NCBI GenBank assembly: GCA_003439945.1 | Contig: QVRM01001757.1 | Span: 191,001 to 255,000 of the forward strand | Origin: Dermanyssus gallinae | Taxonomy: Eukaryota; Arthropoda; Arachnida; Mesostigmata; Dermanyssidae | Length of the DNA: 64,000 nucleotides | Reading direction: 5' to 3' | Part shown: positions 23,598-34,999 of the stretch, piece by piece | How the letters are laid out: each line of letters opens with the position of its first letter | How positions within the stretch are numbered: the first letter of the stretch is position 1 | The notes under the pieces: model-generated | Databases searched by the model: none | Seen by the model: only the letters and a program-made list of their open reading frames with translations | What the model was told of the DNA's origin: nothing | Made by a program: the position numbers and the translations under genes

Positions 23598-25834
23598 TAC
23601 ATACGTACACGACAGAGGCCCACGCCCGATTTTCAAAGAGGCAACGCTGCGGCAGTTTTTTAGGGATACCCTGGTAAGGTAGACTGAGGCCGAGTTTAAA
23701 AGGTCAACCGTAACATTAGTCGTGAATTTAGAGTTTAGAAATGATGACTATGTTATTGTTGTGTGATTGTTGCGATTGCAGGAACCGGCAAGACGGCCAC
23801 GTTCTCGATTTCGATTCTGCAACAAATCGACATTAGTAACCCGCAGTGCCAGGCGCTGATTCTAGCGCCGACGCGCGAGTTGGCACAACAGATCCAGAAG
23901 GTCGTGATGGCGCTTGGCGACTACATGAACGCCAGATGTCACGCGTGCATTGGCGGTACGAACGTCAAGGACGACATTCGCTTCCTTGAGAAGGGCACGC
24001 ACGTGGTCGTCGGCACTCCGGGACGCGTCTTTGACATGATCCAGCGACGGGCGCTGCGCCCTGACTCGATTCGAATGTTCGTCTTGGACGAGGCCGATGA
24101 GATGTTGTCGCGAGGTTTTAAGGAGCAGATCCACGATGTATTCAAAACTTTGCCAGAGACGACACAGGTAGGCACATTCGTTCGTAGTCGCGCTTGACCG
24201 TATCGGTTGGAGACTTAAATATTTAAGTATTCGGCGCGCGAACACATGCGCGTTCAGTACATTGACTGACGAGAGCTCGAATGCTACTGCTGGTTTCACG
24301 TTTGGTTTGTTGTTGCGCTTAGAGCTTGGACGACGGGCGCGACCAACAGCAAAACTAGAAACTCTCTTAGGTTAAGATGTTTTGAGCAACTGTTTTAAGG
24401 TATAACACGGCAAAATCGTTTTTGCTTTTGGTAGTCCAAAGTTTCGAGACTTATTGTCATGGTTGTACTACAGATACAGGCGCCATGGTTACGGCCGCCT
24501 GCGCGGTTCGTGTGCGCGCTTTTGCGAGCTAAACTAAACACAGCTATGGATAGACGTAAAAATGGGTTTTTGCTTTTTGGTCTCATCTTGCAGGTGGTCC
24601 TACTGTCGGCCACAATGCCAGCTGACGTGCTGGACGTTACAAAGTGCTTCATGCGCGACCCCATCCGTATTTTGGTCAAGAAGGAGGAACTGACGCTCGA
24701 GGGTATCAGGCAGTTTTACGTAAACGTCGATAAGGAGGAATGGAAGTTCGACACGCTGTGCGACCTCTACGAGACGTTGACCATCACCCAGGCTGTGATC
24801 TTCTGCAACACCCGCAGGAAGGTCGACTGGCTCACCGACCAGATGACCAGGAAGGACTTCACAGTGTCCGCTCTTCACGGAGATATGCAACAGGATGAAC
24901 GAGAGGTCCGTTTCATTCCGCATTGTACTCTATTTACTTGTATTCTCTACCTACTTGCACGCTACGTGCATAGAAGATATAGTTTTTTTCAGCTTTTTTT
25001 CTCTTAATAGATATGTACGACTGTATACATTAATAGAAGTGGGGTGCATGTGTTAGTTTGGTCTCCGAAATTCGGACAAATGCTTTGTTGTATCGAGTAG
25101 CCGTCCAGGATTCAGAACTATTAAACAACAGCAACAGAAGTGGCTTAAAATTTACATGTTCCGCCGTTGGTGGTAGACACCCTATACTAAGACTACGGCC
25201 ACTTCTTTAATGAGTGCTCACGGCACTAAGCTTACCGTATGTAAGAGTTAGGAAACTGCAAGCTAGGGTTATGCCTCGTAGCTATGACGTCCCCTCGGAC
25301 ATCATAGCTATAAGACAGCGTAATTCCCTCAACGAATTACCGTTTCAGAATTGGCTCATTTCTTGGTCGGCGTTGTTTGTACAGCGGCTCATTGTATAGT
25401 TGATATTGTTAATTAGTTATTCGTGTGTGGCGGCGATTGACTAAGTAACTTCGAGTGTGGCTCACGGACTGGGTCACTGACTGACTAACCGACTTGTGTT
25501 GGGGTTGCGGCCTTCTGTCCTGTTCTGCCCTGCCCTGTCCTTCCCGCAGATGATTATGCGCGCCTTCCGCTCGGGATCGTCTCGAGTCCTGATCACCACC
25601 GACCTGCTGGCTCGCGGTATCGATGTTCAGCAGGTGTCGCTGGTCATTAACTTTGACCTGCCCACCAACCGCGAAAACTACATTCACCGAATCGGTCGTG
25701 GTGGCCGATTTGGCAGGAAAGGTGTCGCCATCAACTTCATGACGACTGACGACAAGCGTACGCTCAAGGACATCGAGTCGTTCTACAACACCGAGATCGA
25801 GGAGATGCCGGTGAACGTGGCCGACCTCATCTAG
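15371..25834 (+). CDS. eIF4A: Eukaryotic initiation factor 4A, six coding exons
   Basis: ATP-dependent DEAD-box RNA helicase, the helicase subunit of the cytoplasmic eIF4F complex that unwinds mRNA 5' leaders for 40S scanning. Joining 15371-15372, 22916-23015, 23253-23415, 23782-24167, 24594-24905 and 25550-25834 gives 415 residues, close to the 403-407 usual in animals. All introns are GT-AG. Visible motifs: Q motif [10 protein letters not shown] (61-70), motif I AQSGTGKT (86-93), PTRELAQQ (118-125), TPGR (167-170), DEAD (191-194), SAT (222-224), VIFCNTRR (285-292), ARGID (342-346), HRIGRGGR (367-374), C-terminal VADLI. Start chosen because exon 2 needs the split AT|G to read MSNQDWEG. The N-terminus (8-26) is Gly-rich and longer than in human eIF4A1. 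No stop or frameshift is seen, so the gene looks functional. Identity is sure; only the exon 1 transcription start is inferred. Confidence 0.97.
15736..20000. repeat. Cluster of triplet microsatellites in intron 1
   Basis: Main arrays: ATG at 15738-15767, ACT/GCT at about 15808-15900, GTT/GCT at 15979-16011, CAC/ACT at 16575-16660, CAG at 16922-16941, CTG at 17172-17191, GTT then ATG at 17561-17612, TGT at 17913-17930, ATG at 18048-18093, CTG at 19404-19425, and ATG then ATT at 19926-20000. They are mixed and interrupted. Confidence 0.8.
16180..16340 (+). repeat. (TCTG)n/(TCTA)n tetranucleotide tract
   Basis: Runs of TCTGTCTG and CTATCTGTCTAT with a block of about 25 bases (ATTAACGGTCTTTCTG...) repeated twice. 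Similar TCTA/TCTG runs recur at 19300-19345. Confidence 0.75.
20468..20641 (+). repeat. Interrupted GTT array with a higher-order unit
   Basis: About 58 triplets, mostly GTT. A block containing GTCGTTGTTGGTGTTATT recurs four times, separated by 3 to 5 GTT triplets. The regular recurrence of the imperfect block shows the array grew by duplicating a longer unit and not only by triplet slippage. It lies in eIF4A intron 1. Confidence 0.8.
22916..23015 (+). CDS. eIF4A: eIF4A exon 2 (completes Met1; residues 1-34)
   Basis: Preceded by a TTGCAG acceptor and followed by a GTAAGA donor. The first base G completes ATG; the rest encodes SNQDWEG, a Gly-rich stretch and the conserved MEPEGLIE. Ends in phase 0 after Glu34. 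Confidence 0.95.
23253..23415 (+). CDS. eIF4A: eIF4A exon 3 (residues 35-88 and first base of codon 89)
   Basis: Acceptor CTGCAG, donor GTAAGT. Encodes [10 protein letters not shown], the Q motif [10 protein letters not shown] and the start of Walker A (AQSG). The intron cuts the Walker A motif at the first base of Gly89. Confidence 0.95.
23782..24167 (+). CDS. eIF4A: eIF4A exon 4 (residues 89-217)
   Basis: Acceptor ATTGCAG, donor GTAGGC. Completes GTGKT and encodes [14 protein letters not shown] and VLDEADEM of the first RecA-like domain. Ends in phase 0 after Gln217. Methionines seen upstream in the open frame lie in the intron and are not real starts. Confidence 0.95.
24594..24905 (+). 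CDS. eIF4A: eIF4A exon 5 (residues 218-321)
   Basis: Acceptor TTGCAG, donor GTCCGT. Encodes VVLLSATMP (motif III), the interdomain linker [10 protein letters not shown], and [13 protein letters not shown] with LHGDM of the second RecA-like domain. Exactly 104 codons, phase 0 at both ends. Confidence 0.95.
25550..25834 (+). CDS. eIF4A: eIF4A exon 6 (residues 322-415 and stop)
   Basis: Acceptor CCCGCAG. Encodes [33 protein letters not shown] and ends [11 protein letters not shown] then TAG. The exon opens with ATG ATT ATG where relatives usually read V-I-M, a minor change at the splice junction. Confidence 0.95.
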   Translation: MIMRAFRSGSSRVLITTDLLARGIDVQQVSLVINFDLPTNRENYIHRIGRGGRFGRKGVAINFMTTDDKRTLKDIESFYNTEIEEMPVNVADLI

Positions 25835-27140
25835 AGGACACGCATCGCGCGATACGCTATCGGTCGTCGTCATAGCCACTACCGCCGTCGCTTTCATTAC
25901 CGTTGTCACCGTAGCCAGCCGTGCGAAGTCGTCGACCGTTCTCTGTCTCTGACCTGTTACCGAGTTGCTGGCCGAACGGCGGGGGTTATTGGGGGGGGGG
26001 GGTCATCATAGCAGTAGCACCAGAAGCAACAATAGGACTAGTGGTAAATAGTAAGTAGCCTTAGTAGGGATGATGATGCTCATAATGATAATATGAATAA
26101 TAATAAGAACAACAGTAATCATCATCACAAACACCACCATCATTATCGTGATCATGGTAGTAGTAGTAGTGGTAGTAGTAACAGCCACCCGCGTAAGCGG
26201 AGGTGAAGTCAAAATCGTCCCAGATTCTTTACGTCGGGTGTTCTTTTTCGGTACGACGAAAACCTTCTTTTTTGATCGTCCGTCGTGAGGCTAGTGCAGC
26301 TTGCCCACCAGCTGTCGCGTCGATGTTGCCACCGTTCAGCGGGACTCGGGGTTGGCGAGTGCGTTCTTTTGTTTTTACTACCATCTTCCAGCCAGCCTCT
26401 TTCCGAGCGGCTAAGCTTCAGGAAACGGGGGCTTTTCCACGCGAGGTGAGATAGTGTGCCCCCTCAAGCGTGTTTTGCTTTGCGTTACGCCTCGCCAGCC
26501 TTTCGGGTGTCCCTGTGAACGCACGCGAATTCTAGGCGCTGATAACCATACTTAAGTATGTACGTATGTTTATATATATACATGTGTGTGCGTATGTGTA
26601 CATATATATGTGTGTATATATACATATTATATCAGCGGTGTAGTAGTGTATAGACGCGCGTGGTATCGACAGCAAAGCTGGCTTCTGTGGCGAGCTGCAT
26701 GCAGCAGTCTTACGAAGAGTCGGACTTGTTTTTAACGACAACACACCCTGTCCGCATAGCCAGCAACAACAGGTCAGGGAGGAACAGGAGCGACTGGGAC
26801 GGCGGGCAACTTAGGTGGACAAATTTGTTTGCTTGCGATTTCTATTCGGAACATTGGTGGCAGCACCTTCGTGTGCACCACCACCACCACCACATCAGGT
26901 CAATAGAGGATAACATATTGAACTGCTGTATTTTGGCCGCAAACAAATACGAAGCTGAGAATGAAGATGATGAGGATCATAGTACGGTGACAACGGTAAT
27001 AACGCCGGTGGTAGTTGGCCTCCCGTACCATGGGAAGAAGCTGTGGCGAACATGGAATACTACACAACAACAACATCAACAACAACAACAATAACAACTA
27101 CTAATTATAATAATAACAATAATAATAATAATAAAGATCA
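25835..27140 (+). other. Probable eIF4A 3' UTR and tentative poly(A) signal
   Basis: After the stop there is poly-G at 25.99 kb, interrupted (GTA)n near 26.16 kb, and CAC/CAA/ATA triplet runs near 26.88 and 27.06-27.13 kb. The first AATAAA I found is at 27130-27135, at the end of an (AAT)n run, so it may be incidental. Where the transcript ends is not settled by the sequence. Confidence 0.35.
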
Positions 27141-27495
27141 AGTAGGCAGACGCGTCGTCAACATCCATTTAGGTGCGAGAGAAGTTAAATTTTGTCACGG
27201 CTCGCGCAAGGCAGAGAGGTGTCGTGGGTCTGTGTCGTGTAGTATCACGCCGCTGAGCGGTCCTGGCGCGCGTGTCGCTCGACTACTATATCGAAGCAAC
27301 ATGCGCTGGGAGACAACAGCTCATCGTGCGTTCGTGACAATATATCTATATATATATACCTTTAGGCATTTTTTTGCCTGCTGTCTATCCTGAATCATGA
27401 TCGGGCCGTTCTCTCCCGAATCACGGCCAAGTTGTGGAGGAAGGAGACTGACTATTTCTGTATTGTATTACTCTCGCCAATACACACCCACACAG

Positions 27496-27538
<43 letters not shown>

Positions 27539-28325
27539 TTACACACATCTATATACCGCGACCAACCAGACTCTGCCTGGATCCAGGCGCAACAAAATGG
27601 AGCCATCGAAATGGATGTTTGAAGCGCAGAATAAATTACTACGCGCATTCCTCGTTACATCCATATGCGTCGCCTTTTCACTCACGAGAATCCTATGTAG
27701 GTTAGGCAGACGAGTTGTCAAGTTGGCTACTCAGATTTGAAGCACGGGCAAAAGACCGACGAATACTACCATGGTGGCGCTCAGTCAGTGTTAGATGCTG
27801 TATTGCCAGGTTGACAGGCTGACTTTACTTCTGTATATCCGTTTGTACACAAAACCACGCAGTTTGTTCGAATATCAGTAACATTCAGAAGAAGCACACT
27901 ATAGACGAGCGGACAAACCGGCCGCAAGATTTTTAACAGCTCTTGGCGGCATGAGACAAATCAGACATGAGCTATCCTACTATAGATAATGATAGCCCCT
28001 GCATTCATTTTTAATTAATTCCTATATATATTTTTTTAAATTTTACTAAATATATTTAAACATTTGGCACTGCAGATTGTGACCCCCACACAGCCGCACG
28101 CGGAGCAAAACATAAGAACAAGAAACAGAAGAACGTAAATTGATTTGCGCTTCGGAAAGCTCCCGAATGGTGGTCGCAGAGTGGCAAAAGTCACTCTGTG
28201 GAGTCACGGTTTATTTAGGCGTTTATAAATCAGACGACTGCTAGGGTACATCGATTGATGACAAATTAATTTCGGCCACGATTCCATATACAATCGATAT
28301 CTAAGAGTTCATGCGGCGAAGGTGT

Positions 28326-28361
<36 letters not shown>

Positions 28362-30629
28362 GAGTATTGATTCGTTGGTGATCGTAACGTGATGACGATG
28401 CCAACGATCGATCTCAGCTGCAGGATAAAACAGCACATACACAGGACTGAGCGATAAATGCATGCATATGTTCACAACGCGGCACATACGGCTGTAGCAA
28501 ACGAGAAAGCAGTCACATTGTAAGAAGATGGCTTCCAAAAATCCATTAATACACCCCTTTCGAACGCAAGGCGTTCCTTGAAGGTAATGGAGCACATTTC
28601 CTTCTAATGGAATTTTTTTTATTAGAGACGACAGATTTTTTATTCCGGAGCGATTGTCGATCATGATTATTATAAGCAGCCACTCTGAAAGTAGCGCAGT
28701 TGCGACTCAAATTCACTAGCGAGAAGTGTAAGGAAGCAAATTAACGGACTAACTAAAGCTCTAGTTATCGAGTGGAAACTTCGCAACAAAACGTCAGATA
28801 CTGTCTAGCGGCGGTGACAGAAGAACAGCGAATGAGCGTAAAAAGAAATATAACAATGCCTAATTATCAAATTAATATCAACATTCATTATTTAAGTTAT
28901 TATTTAAAACATTAGTATTATTGTATTATAATGTTAATATTATCATACGTATTGATTAATTCGAATAGGATTAGCTCTATTATTGCTAATATAGATTGTC
29001 ATTAATAGTACTATTCTATCACTACATAAATTGCTACACGCTAAGGTATAAGGGAACGAAGGTGCCCTGTAACGACAAAAATAACAGCAGTAAAACAACA
29101 ATAATAATTATAAAATAAGTACGGGTGAACATGTGGAAGAGTAAATAAAAATAAAAGGAAATAAATCGTTCTAATAATAATAATGACAATTCTGTAGTTA
29201 TTCTTGCGGTATTCAAATAGGCCAGTTATTTAGCGCCTATTTCATTGCTGTGCAGTATATTTGCATTGTTGCTAGCACCTGCTTCACCTTAACACATGGT
29301 GACTGGGAAATTACCTCTTTGTTTAGAAAGGCCTCCGCTGAGATTAATGCCATGCTGGCGAACTAGTTAAGGCGAACCACGCAGACGAATCTTGAGACGT
29401 TTTAATTATAAGTGCGCAATGGGCGAGATATCTCCAAACCTAGGCACCGAAGTGCTACGTTGAATCTCTGAGGTTTTACGAAACAACTTTATGAAGCAAA
29501 ATTGGTCACTGAGGTGTTTTGGGTGAATGCTGCTAATAAATGGGCTCATTTTGGTATTTTAGTTCGCTAAGCATCGTCGCTCAGACACTACGTACCACTT
29601 GGAGTTGCCTGCATATCTATCGTTTTGTTATAATACATAGTTGCCCTAATAGAAGCCAAATGATGACGGCTGAAGCGCATCTTGAAGGCACGCCTAGACT
29701 ACGTTCGGCACAACACCACTGTCTAAGTCTCGAACGCCGATCTACTAGAAGTACTATAGCGTGCTATGCTAAATGAAGGTACTTCTTTTCGACCTACGTG
29801 CCAGGTGTGCGCGAGAGCAGCGTGCAGACAATATATGTTGCCATATATATATATTGTTTGGCGTGCTTTTTCCAAAGTTAACTCTCTAAACTCACGGCAA
29901 ATTCCGCCTTTGACGTGGAGCCGACCGACGTGATGGCACTGCTCACTTTCCATGCGCGGCACGGCAGGCCTGGGATGAATGTGAGCAGTTAGACCCAGAG
30001 GAAGTTAAGCGTTGATGCGTAACCTGCACGTTTTAAGCGATTCCGACACCGAGTACGAGCTCTGCCGCCTGACTACAGCAACGGGCAGCCAAATCTACAT
30101 AGAACTTCGGCACAAACTCGACCGATTGCGCCAACGTGAGTACGCTCATTGTTCACGTACTCGTTCTTGCTCCGTAGGCCCGCCCGTTTATCTCCGCTAG
30201 TGAGCTGAGCGAAGATTTCCTAACCGGGCTCCTCTGATTTTTGTCATTTTGCTGTTGCTCTTTGGCGCTCCAGCTCTCTCTCTTCTTCGCTATCTTCTTC
30301 TGTGAAATTTTCTAAATTTAAGTACTTTATACTTTGTATTGTTTAATCATTGTTTCTGCGAGTGACGGCAAGCGAAAGTTGCCTAAAACTGATCTGAACA
30401 GGAACGTAAGCCTTTTTGCCGTGAACACCTACACCTAAGGTTAATAAATGCGGATGTAAAAAGTAATAGGCTTTTCTTAGCCGAGCAACAGCAACATCAA
30501 TTAATTAACAGCTACAAAAATACACTATATATATATATATCTTTCTTTGAATATGAACTGCAATGCTATTCAGGCAGTCTTTCGTCAGAGACGGCGAAGG
30601 GATTTGCCTTGTCGGCAGCAAACGCCTTA
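27141..30629. other. Intergenic DNA, no recognised gene
   Basis: Contains (TA)n at 27506-27533 and 28326-28361 and a very AT-rich stretch from 28.85 to 29.2 kb. A + frame at 27432-27740 includes a MEPSKWMFEAQNKL string with a hydrophobic segment, without recognised family. Frames at 29.5-30.2 kb are likewise unassigned. Confidence 0.4.
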
Positions 30630-30643
30630 TGAATGAAGATATT
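30630..30643. repeat. Left target-site duplication of LINE copy B
   Basis: TGAATGAAGATATT, identical to 31058-31071, directly abutting the element's 3' end. Confidence 0.9.
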
Positions 30644-31057
30644 ATTATGGTTTATTAACACCCAGGTTGGGTAAGTTTGAAATAAGTACATCAGTCTGAA
30701 TCAGTGGTTTTTCTGCGTCACCGGATCTTCCCTCATCTTGCGAGTTCAGCTATTGATTGCACTGCTGGACATGCTGCGGCGTGGTATCTATCACAATGGC
30801 CTAGGCATCTCGCGCACCTACAACACTCCTGAGGATTGTGGAATTCTTGTGTGCTACATAACACGTGATGGAACCCGTGTGCTGCAAATGCCGTAGTGAG
30901 ATGCCTATTCTTATATCCGGCTGCTCGCCAGTTTGTACTCCTCATCGCTATCGTCGTGTATATTCCTATGTCTATATCCATTAATTTTTCCCCCCACTTC
31001 ATAGTGTAGGCCACGAAGGCCGTCGTCTTAGGTAAACCCCATTTTACTTGTAATTCC
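30644..31057 (-). mobile_element. LINE family X, 5'-truncated copy B with target-site duplication
   Basis: A 414-bp insertion carrying only the ORF2 carboxy-terminus and 3' UTR. The minus frame reads GLPKTTAFVAYTMKWGEKLM, then RHLTTAFAAHGFHH, then a Cys-rich end CCRCARCLGHCDRYHAAACP, a likely zinc knuckle, before the stop. Both sides carry the perfect 14-bp direct repeat TGAATGAAGATATT (30630-30643 and 31058-31071), which marks target-primed insertion. The open frame has no internal stop, and with the perfect duplication this points to a rather young copy. Homologous to copies A and C. Confidence 0.9.
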
Positions 31058-31071
31058 TGAATGAAGATATT
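31058..31071. repeat. Right target-site duplication of LINE copy B
   Basis: TGAATGAAGATATT, identical to 30630-30643, abutting the truncated 5' end. Confidence 0.9.
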
Positions 31072-33771
31072 GCACATATACAGTCATACATACACACTTA
31101 CACACGCAGACACGCCCAAGCGGACAGAGGGACATCTCCCTTCAGACACACAGACACCCCCTGCATAAATACAGACACGCATTATTTCTCATTACCGTCT
31201 TCTGCTAACTAATATTATAGTTTATAGAAATTAAACACTTTATACTAGCCTTTGATGGCCTTGAGGAGCTGTGAACCTATGTACAAATGTAAGCCACTCA
31301 CGAGAATAATAAAACCTATCTATCTATCTATCTAGTTAGCAGATTCGCGAGCACACCCGCCCATCGGCCATGTCGAAACGGTGGCCCCGGCACTTTCTAT
31401 CGTCTTTTATTAATTGGCCTGCTGGCCTGTCGCAAAATGAATCATTTGTACACGAAGTGTTTGCATAGGCGTTGCAAAGGTACGGACTTGAAACTTCGAA
31501 CTTGAACTCGAGGAGTTCACTATCTCTGAGTGAGCATCGTGGAAAACATCCTACTACCCAAGAGAGAGCTAGCTGGAACAGCGAACACGTTACGGCGGGA
31601 TCGGTGCGTCAAATACGTTCTATAGCGTACATCAAGCGTACCTACAAACTGCGTTCGCTTGACGAGTGTTCGAGTGTGGCCTCGAGATGGCCTTGGTGTA
31701 ACGGTGGCGTAGTGCGGGTACGGCATCCGCCAAGGACATTGGCGGGGAACTCACAGATAGGCGACGCGGTCGTGTACACCGAGGATACTTCGCGAGAGAG
31801 AACGGCAGCGAAAAGCGACGTGGTAGCTAGGTTGTAGGCTGTTTGCATAACTCTGGCAGGCCGAAAGTTTTCAGTCGCGCCGACAGGATGTCCCTACCTA
31901 CGGGATGTTACTTCAACGGGGCGGGCCGATTATCTGCCGCCGTAGATCGGTGATTTGCCGGTGTGACTGCCGGTCTAGCCTGAACACCGCCCGCTAAACG
32001 ACCATCTACGTAGTTATTAGTTTTGCCTACTAGTACTGATAATTAAAACTCGAAGCAATAACATTAACTTCGAGTGGCCGCTACGAGCTGGCGTGAAAAT
32101 CCTAAATACCAGCGTTTGCATTGCATAAACCAGTGCTTGCTTTTTTGTAAACATCATCACGTTCACTTTAAAGGAGAATTGACCGCTCACATCGTTGCCG
32201 GTATATATATATACGCGGTGAATGCCGCGCTTATTCCTATGCGTAACAAACACAAACCGATACAACTTCCGACCGAACTCAGGGCAAAGTCTGGCATATT
32301 TTGGGATGCCAGCGCGCCGCGGGGTCTCCTGAATAAATGAAAGGACCGTGGCAGGATGGTTCATCACCACCCGAGGCTATCCTCCGTCCCCTACGGACTT
32401 TAAATCGCCGTGGGGCAGGCATATCTTCAATGCACCGAGGTCCAGGTATGTTTAGATAATAATAATAATAATAATAATATCAATGTTTTGAGAGGAAGAG
32501 ACTGCTACCGAGATATTTAATTATATATTAATACATGTTCAGACCTCACAATTGTATGATCAGCAATAAACAATAATAAAATAATAATAATAATTAAAAA
32601 AGAAAAAATAATAATAATATGGCATCATCCGTACGTAGGTGGTGCATTGACGTCCGTATCCGACATTGTGGTAGGTATCTACATATGATGCATACTGACC
32701 TATGCTCAGTTCACGTGTGTTTCTTCTACTATGAGGTCTGCATCTATGTGTCTGTATGTATGTGATGATCATTATGGCAGATGTTTCCACGTGTCAGCCA
32801 CTGCCAGTGGCATCCGTTAGAGATCCGCAACGAGACTGCAAAGTCTACTACGTTGCATCTTTGAATGTCAAGCATTATCATTATTAGTATCACACCGCAA
32901 GGTCGAGAGAACAATCGCATCTCGTTAACCATTGTCATGCTGCCGTTGCTGCTGTATACTTCTCCTTGCTGGAGAAAGCCCAAACACATTCTCTCATACT
33001 ATATAACATGTGCATACCTCTCGCAGAGAACGCGGCTAGGACGTATGTTGACGCCATTGTGCCACAGGCTGTTCGGAACCTGTACGGAGCGTTGGTGAGC
33101 GTAGAAGTGTAGATCTATCGTGTGAACGCGACACAAAAATGTGTAGCGACCCTAATTGAATTCTTTTAAAAGTGTATCATATCCTAAGTACAGAGAGTTA
33201 CTTTCATAAGGGAAATGTTGGTACTGCTTGTTGAATATGCATCGCCTGCATTTAGCAACGACCACTTGCAGTAGGACAACTCGCAAACTTACTAGATGCG
33301 TGTCTCTCTCTCCTCCGCAGGCCCAGAATTGTATAGGAATGCCTAGCGAGTACGGGGGGGGGGGGGTACTAACTGGTTTGTGTAAAGTGGAGTTTTTCAC
33401 ATTTGAATTCTTAAAGCAGAAATTAAGGTTCTATCTTTAACGCAAGTATGTTATCTGGACGTGACGAAAGTTTGGTAGCTTAGATTGCTGCAAGAATGTA
33501 TACAACGAACTCGACCGTCTGCTGCCAGCAGGTCTGACGGAGGTGTCCATCGCAAGTATATGTCTGCTTAAATCTGCTTGTTTTTACGTCAGTGATCGTT
33601 TTCATGTGTCACAGCCTATGTTCATTAGCTTCTGCCGTTAGCATCATCGGTTAACCGCTGTGAGTCAAATGATGATTTTGCATTAAACTCTTAACGGTAC
33701 CTAAAACGGTGCCGTATACTACCTGTTGTAGCTTCTGTATGTTGTTCGATTTTCAGCACCAGCGTCTCTCG
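31072..33771. other. Intergenic DNA, one possible retroposon tail
   Basis: AATAATAAAACC followed by (TATC)n at about 31304-31335 looks like the 3' tail of a decayed + strand retroposon, but no body was identified. (TAA)n lies at 32456-32479, AT-rich DNA at 32.57-32.62 kb, poly-G at 33.35 kb. A 121-codon + frame at 31472-31837 has no recognised domain. Confidence 0.4.
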
Positions 33772-33850
33772 TGAAAACAGAGTACCCTCTTAGGTAAACA
33801 AAGAGTGTGTTCAGGCTATCCGCGTCCAGCCGAAATGGCCTTAGCTCTAG

Positions 33851-33883
<33 letters not shown>

Positions 33884-34390
33884 ATATGTATATATTCGGT
33901 TTATATATGTAGGTTCTCCATGTTCACGAAAAGTGCATGTATGCTTAGTTCGAATATCTGTTACAGCGTCGCTTGATATGTAATAGTGTAAAGAGTGTTA
34001 CTTTTTTCTGGTCATAGACTGCGGCGCTGTCTTGTGGATTTACTGTATACTTAATGAATTAGCCATATATATATATATATATATATACATATATGAAAAC
34101 AGAGTACCCTCTAGGTAAACAAAGAGTGTGTTCAGGCTATCCGCGTCCAGCCGAAATGGCCTTAGCTCTAGCTTATATATATATATATATATCTATATGT
34201 ATATATTCGGTTTATATATGTAGGTTCTCCATGTTCACGAAAAGTGCATGTATGCTTAGTTCGAATATCTGTTACAGCGTCGCTTGATATGTAATAGTGT
34301 AAAGAGTGTTACTTTTTTCTGGTCATAGACTGCGGCGCTGTTTTGTGGATTTACTGTATACTTAATGAATTATATATATATATATATATA
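33772..34390 (+). repeat. 322-bp tandem duplication
   Basis: Two near-identical head-to-tail copies, 33772-34093 and 34094 to about 34390, starting TGAAAACAGAGTACCCTCT and each ending in a (TA)n tract. I see only a few differences by eye: one T missing early, TA-tract lengths, TCTTG versus TTTTG, and loss of GCC before the last TA run. The second copy ends where LINE copy C begins. The unit itself encodes nothing I recognise. Confidence 0.9.
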
Positions 34391-34606
34391 CTAGTAGTTT
34401 TATTAACCAGTGATTGGTTTACGAATATACATCACAGACATCGCATTTCCAGAGTTGAGACAGCGGAATTGCTCTTTCACAACGCTGAAGGTGATATAGA
34501 ACACACGGGCAGCCACAAAGTTTTCACATACACTCCGCCGAGATTTCATGAAACTTCTCGCGCGCACAGATCTTCAGATGGAAGCCGTGGACGGCAAATC
34601 TGGTGA

Positions 34607-34972
34607 TTAGATGCCGGTTCTCATAACTGCAGGCTCTCCCAAATCCGACGTCATTGCTCTCGTTTCATAAAACAGCGGGTCGATGTCGGACATTTTATTC
34701 TCCCAGTCTAAGACGTGTTCTCTAAAAACCGTCGTCTTCGGCAGGTTGTACATCCTCTTTAAGTCCTCAACGAATAACGGTGACGATGCCAATAAGTACA
34801 CTAACCTATTCAGGCTAGTGCGGTGGACGTTCAACGCTTTCTTTAGAAAACTGGCTTTAAGTTGATCAAACGCCCTTAGGTTCGATCTCGTGAGATACGG
34901 CCAGATCACCTGAATACCGTAAGATGCTGTGGGTGCAATCTTCAGGTTAAACAGCTTAACCGCAACCTCCAT
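34607..34972 (-). pseudogene. LINE copy C, region downstream of RT
   Basis: Same frame as the reverse transcriptase beyond one TAG. Reads TASYGIQVIWPYLTRSNLRA, LVYLLASSPLFVEDL, MYNLPKTTVFREHVLDWENK and MSDIDPLFYE, corresponding to GLPKTTAFVAYTMKWGEKLM DIDIGIY in copy B. After another frameshift YENRHLITRFAVHGFH continues the homology to copies A and B. Confidence 0.8.
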
Positions 34973-34999
34973 CGACAGTCTGCATGGGTCCTTGACACT

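Noticed and set aside
23763..23781. A separate helicase gene starting just before GTGKT
   Set aside because: The open frame enters from the intron; the AG acceptor at 23780-23781 and phase with exon 3 show it is eIF4A exon 4.
24459..24593. Upstream in-frame extension of eIF4A exon 5
   Set aside because: Sequence before the TTGCAG acceptor has no similarity to eIF4A and would insert unrelated residues before VVLLSATMP.
31680..31770. A-box-like TGGCGTAGTGCGG as another SINE
   Set aside because: Lacks a B box and does not align with SINE bodies S1-S3.
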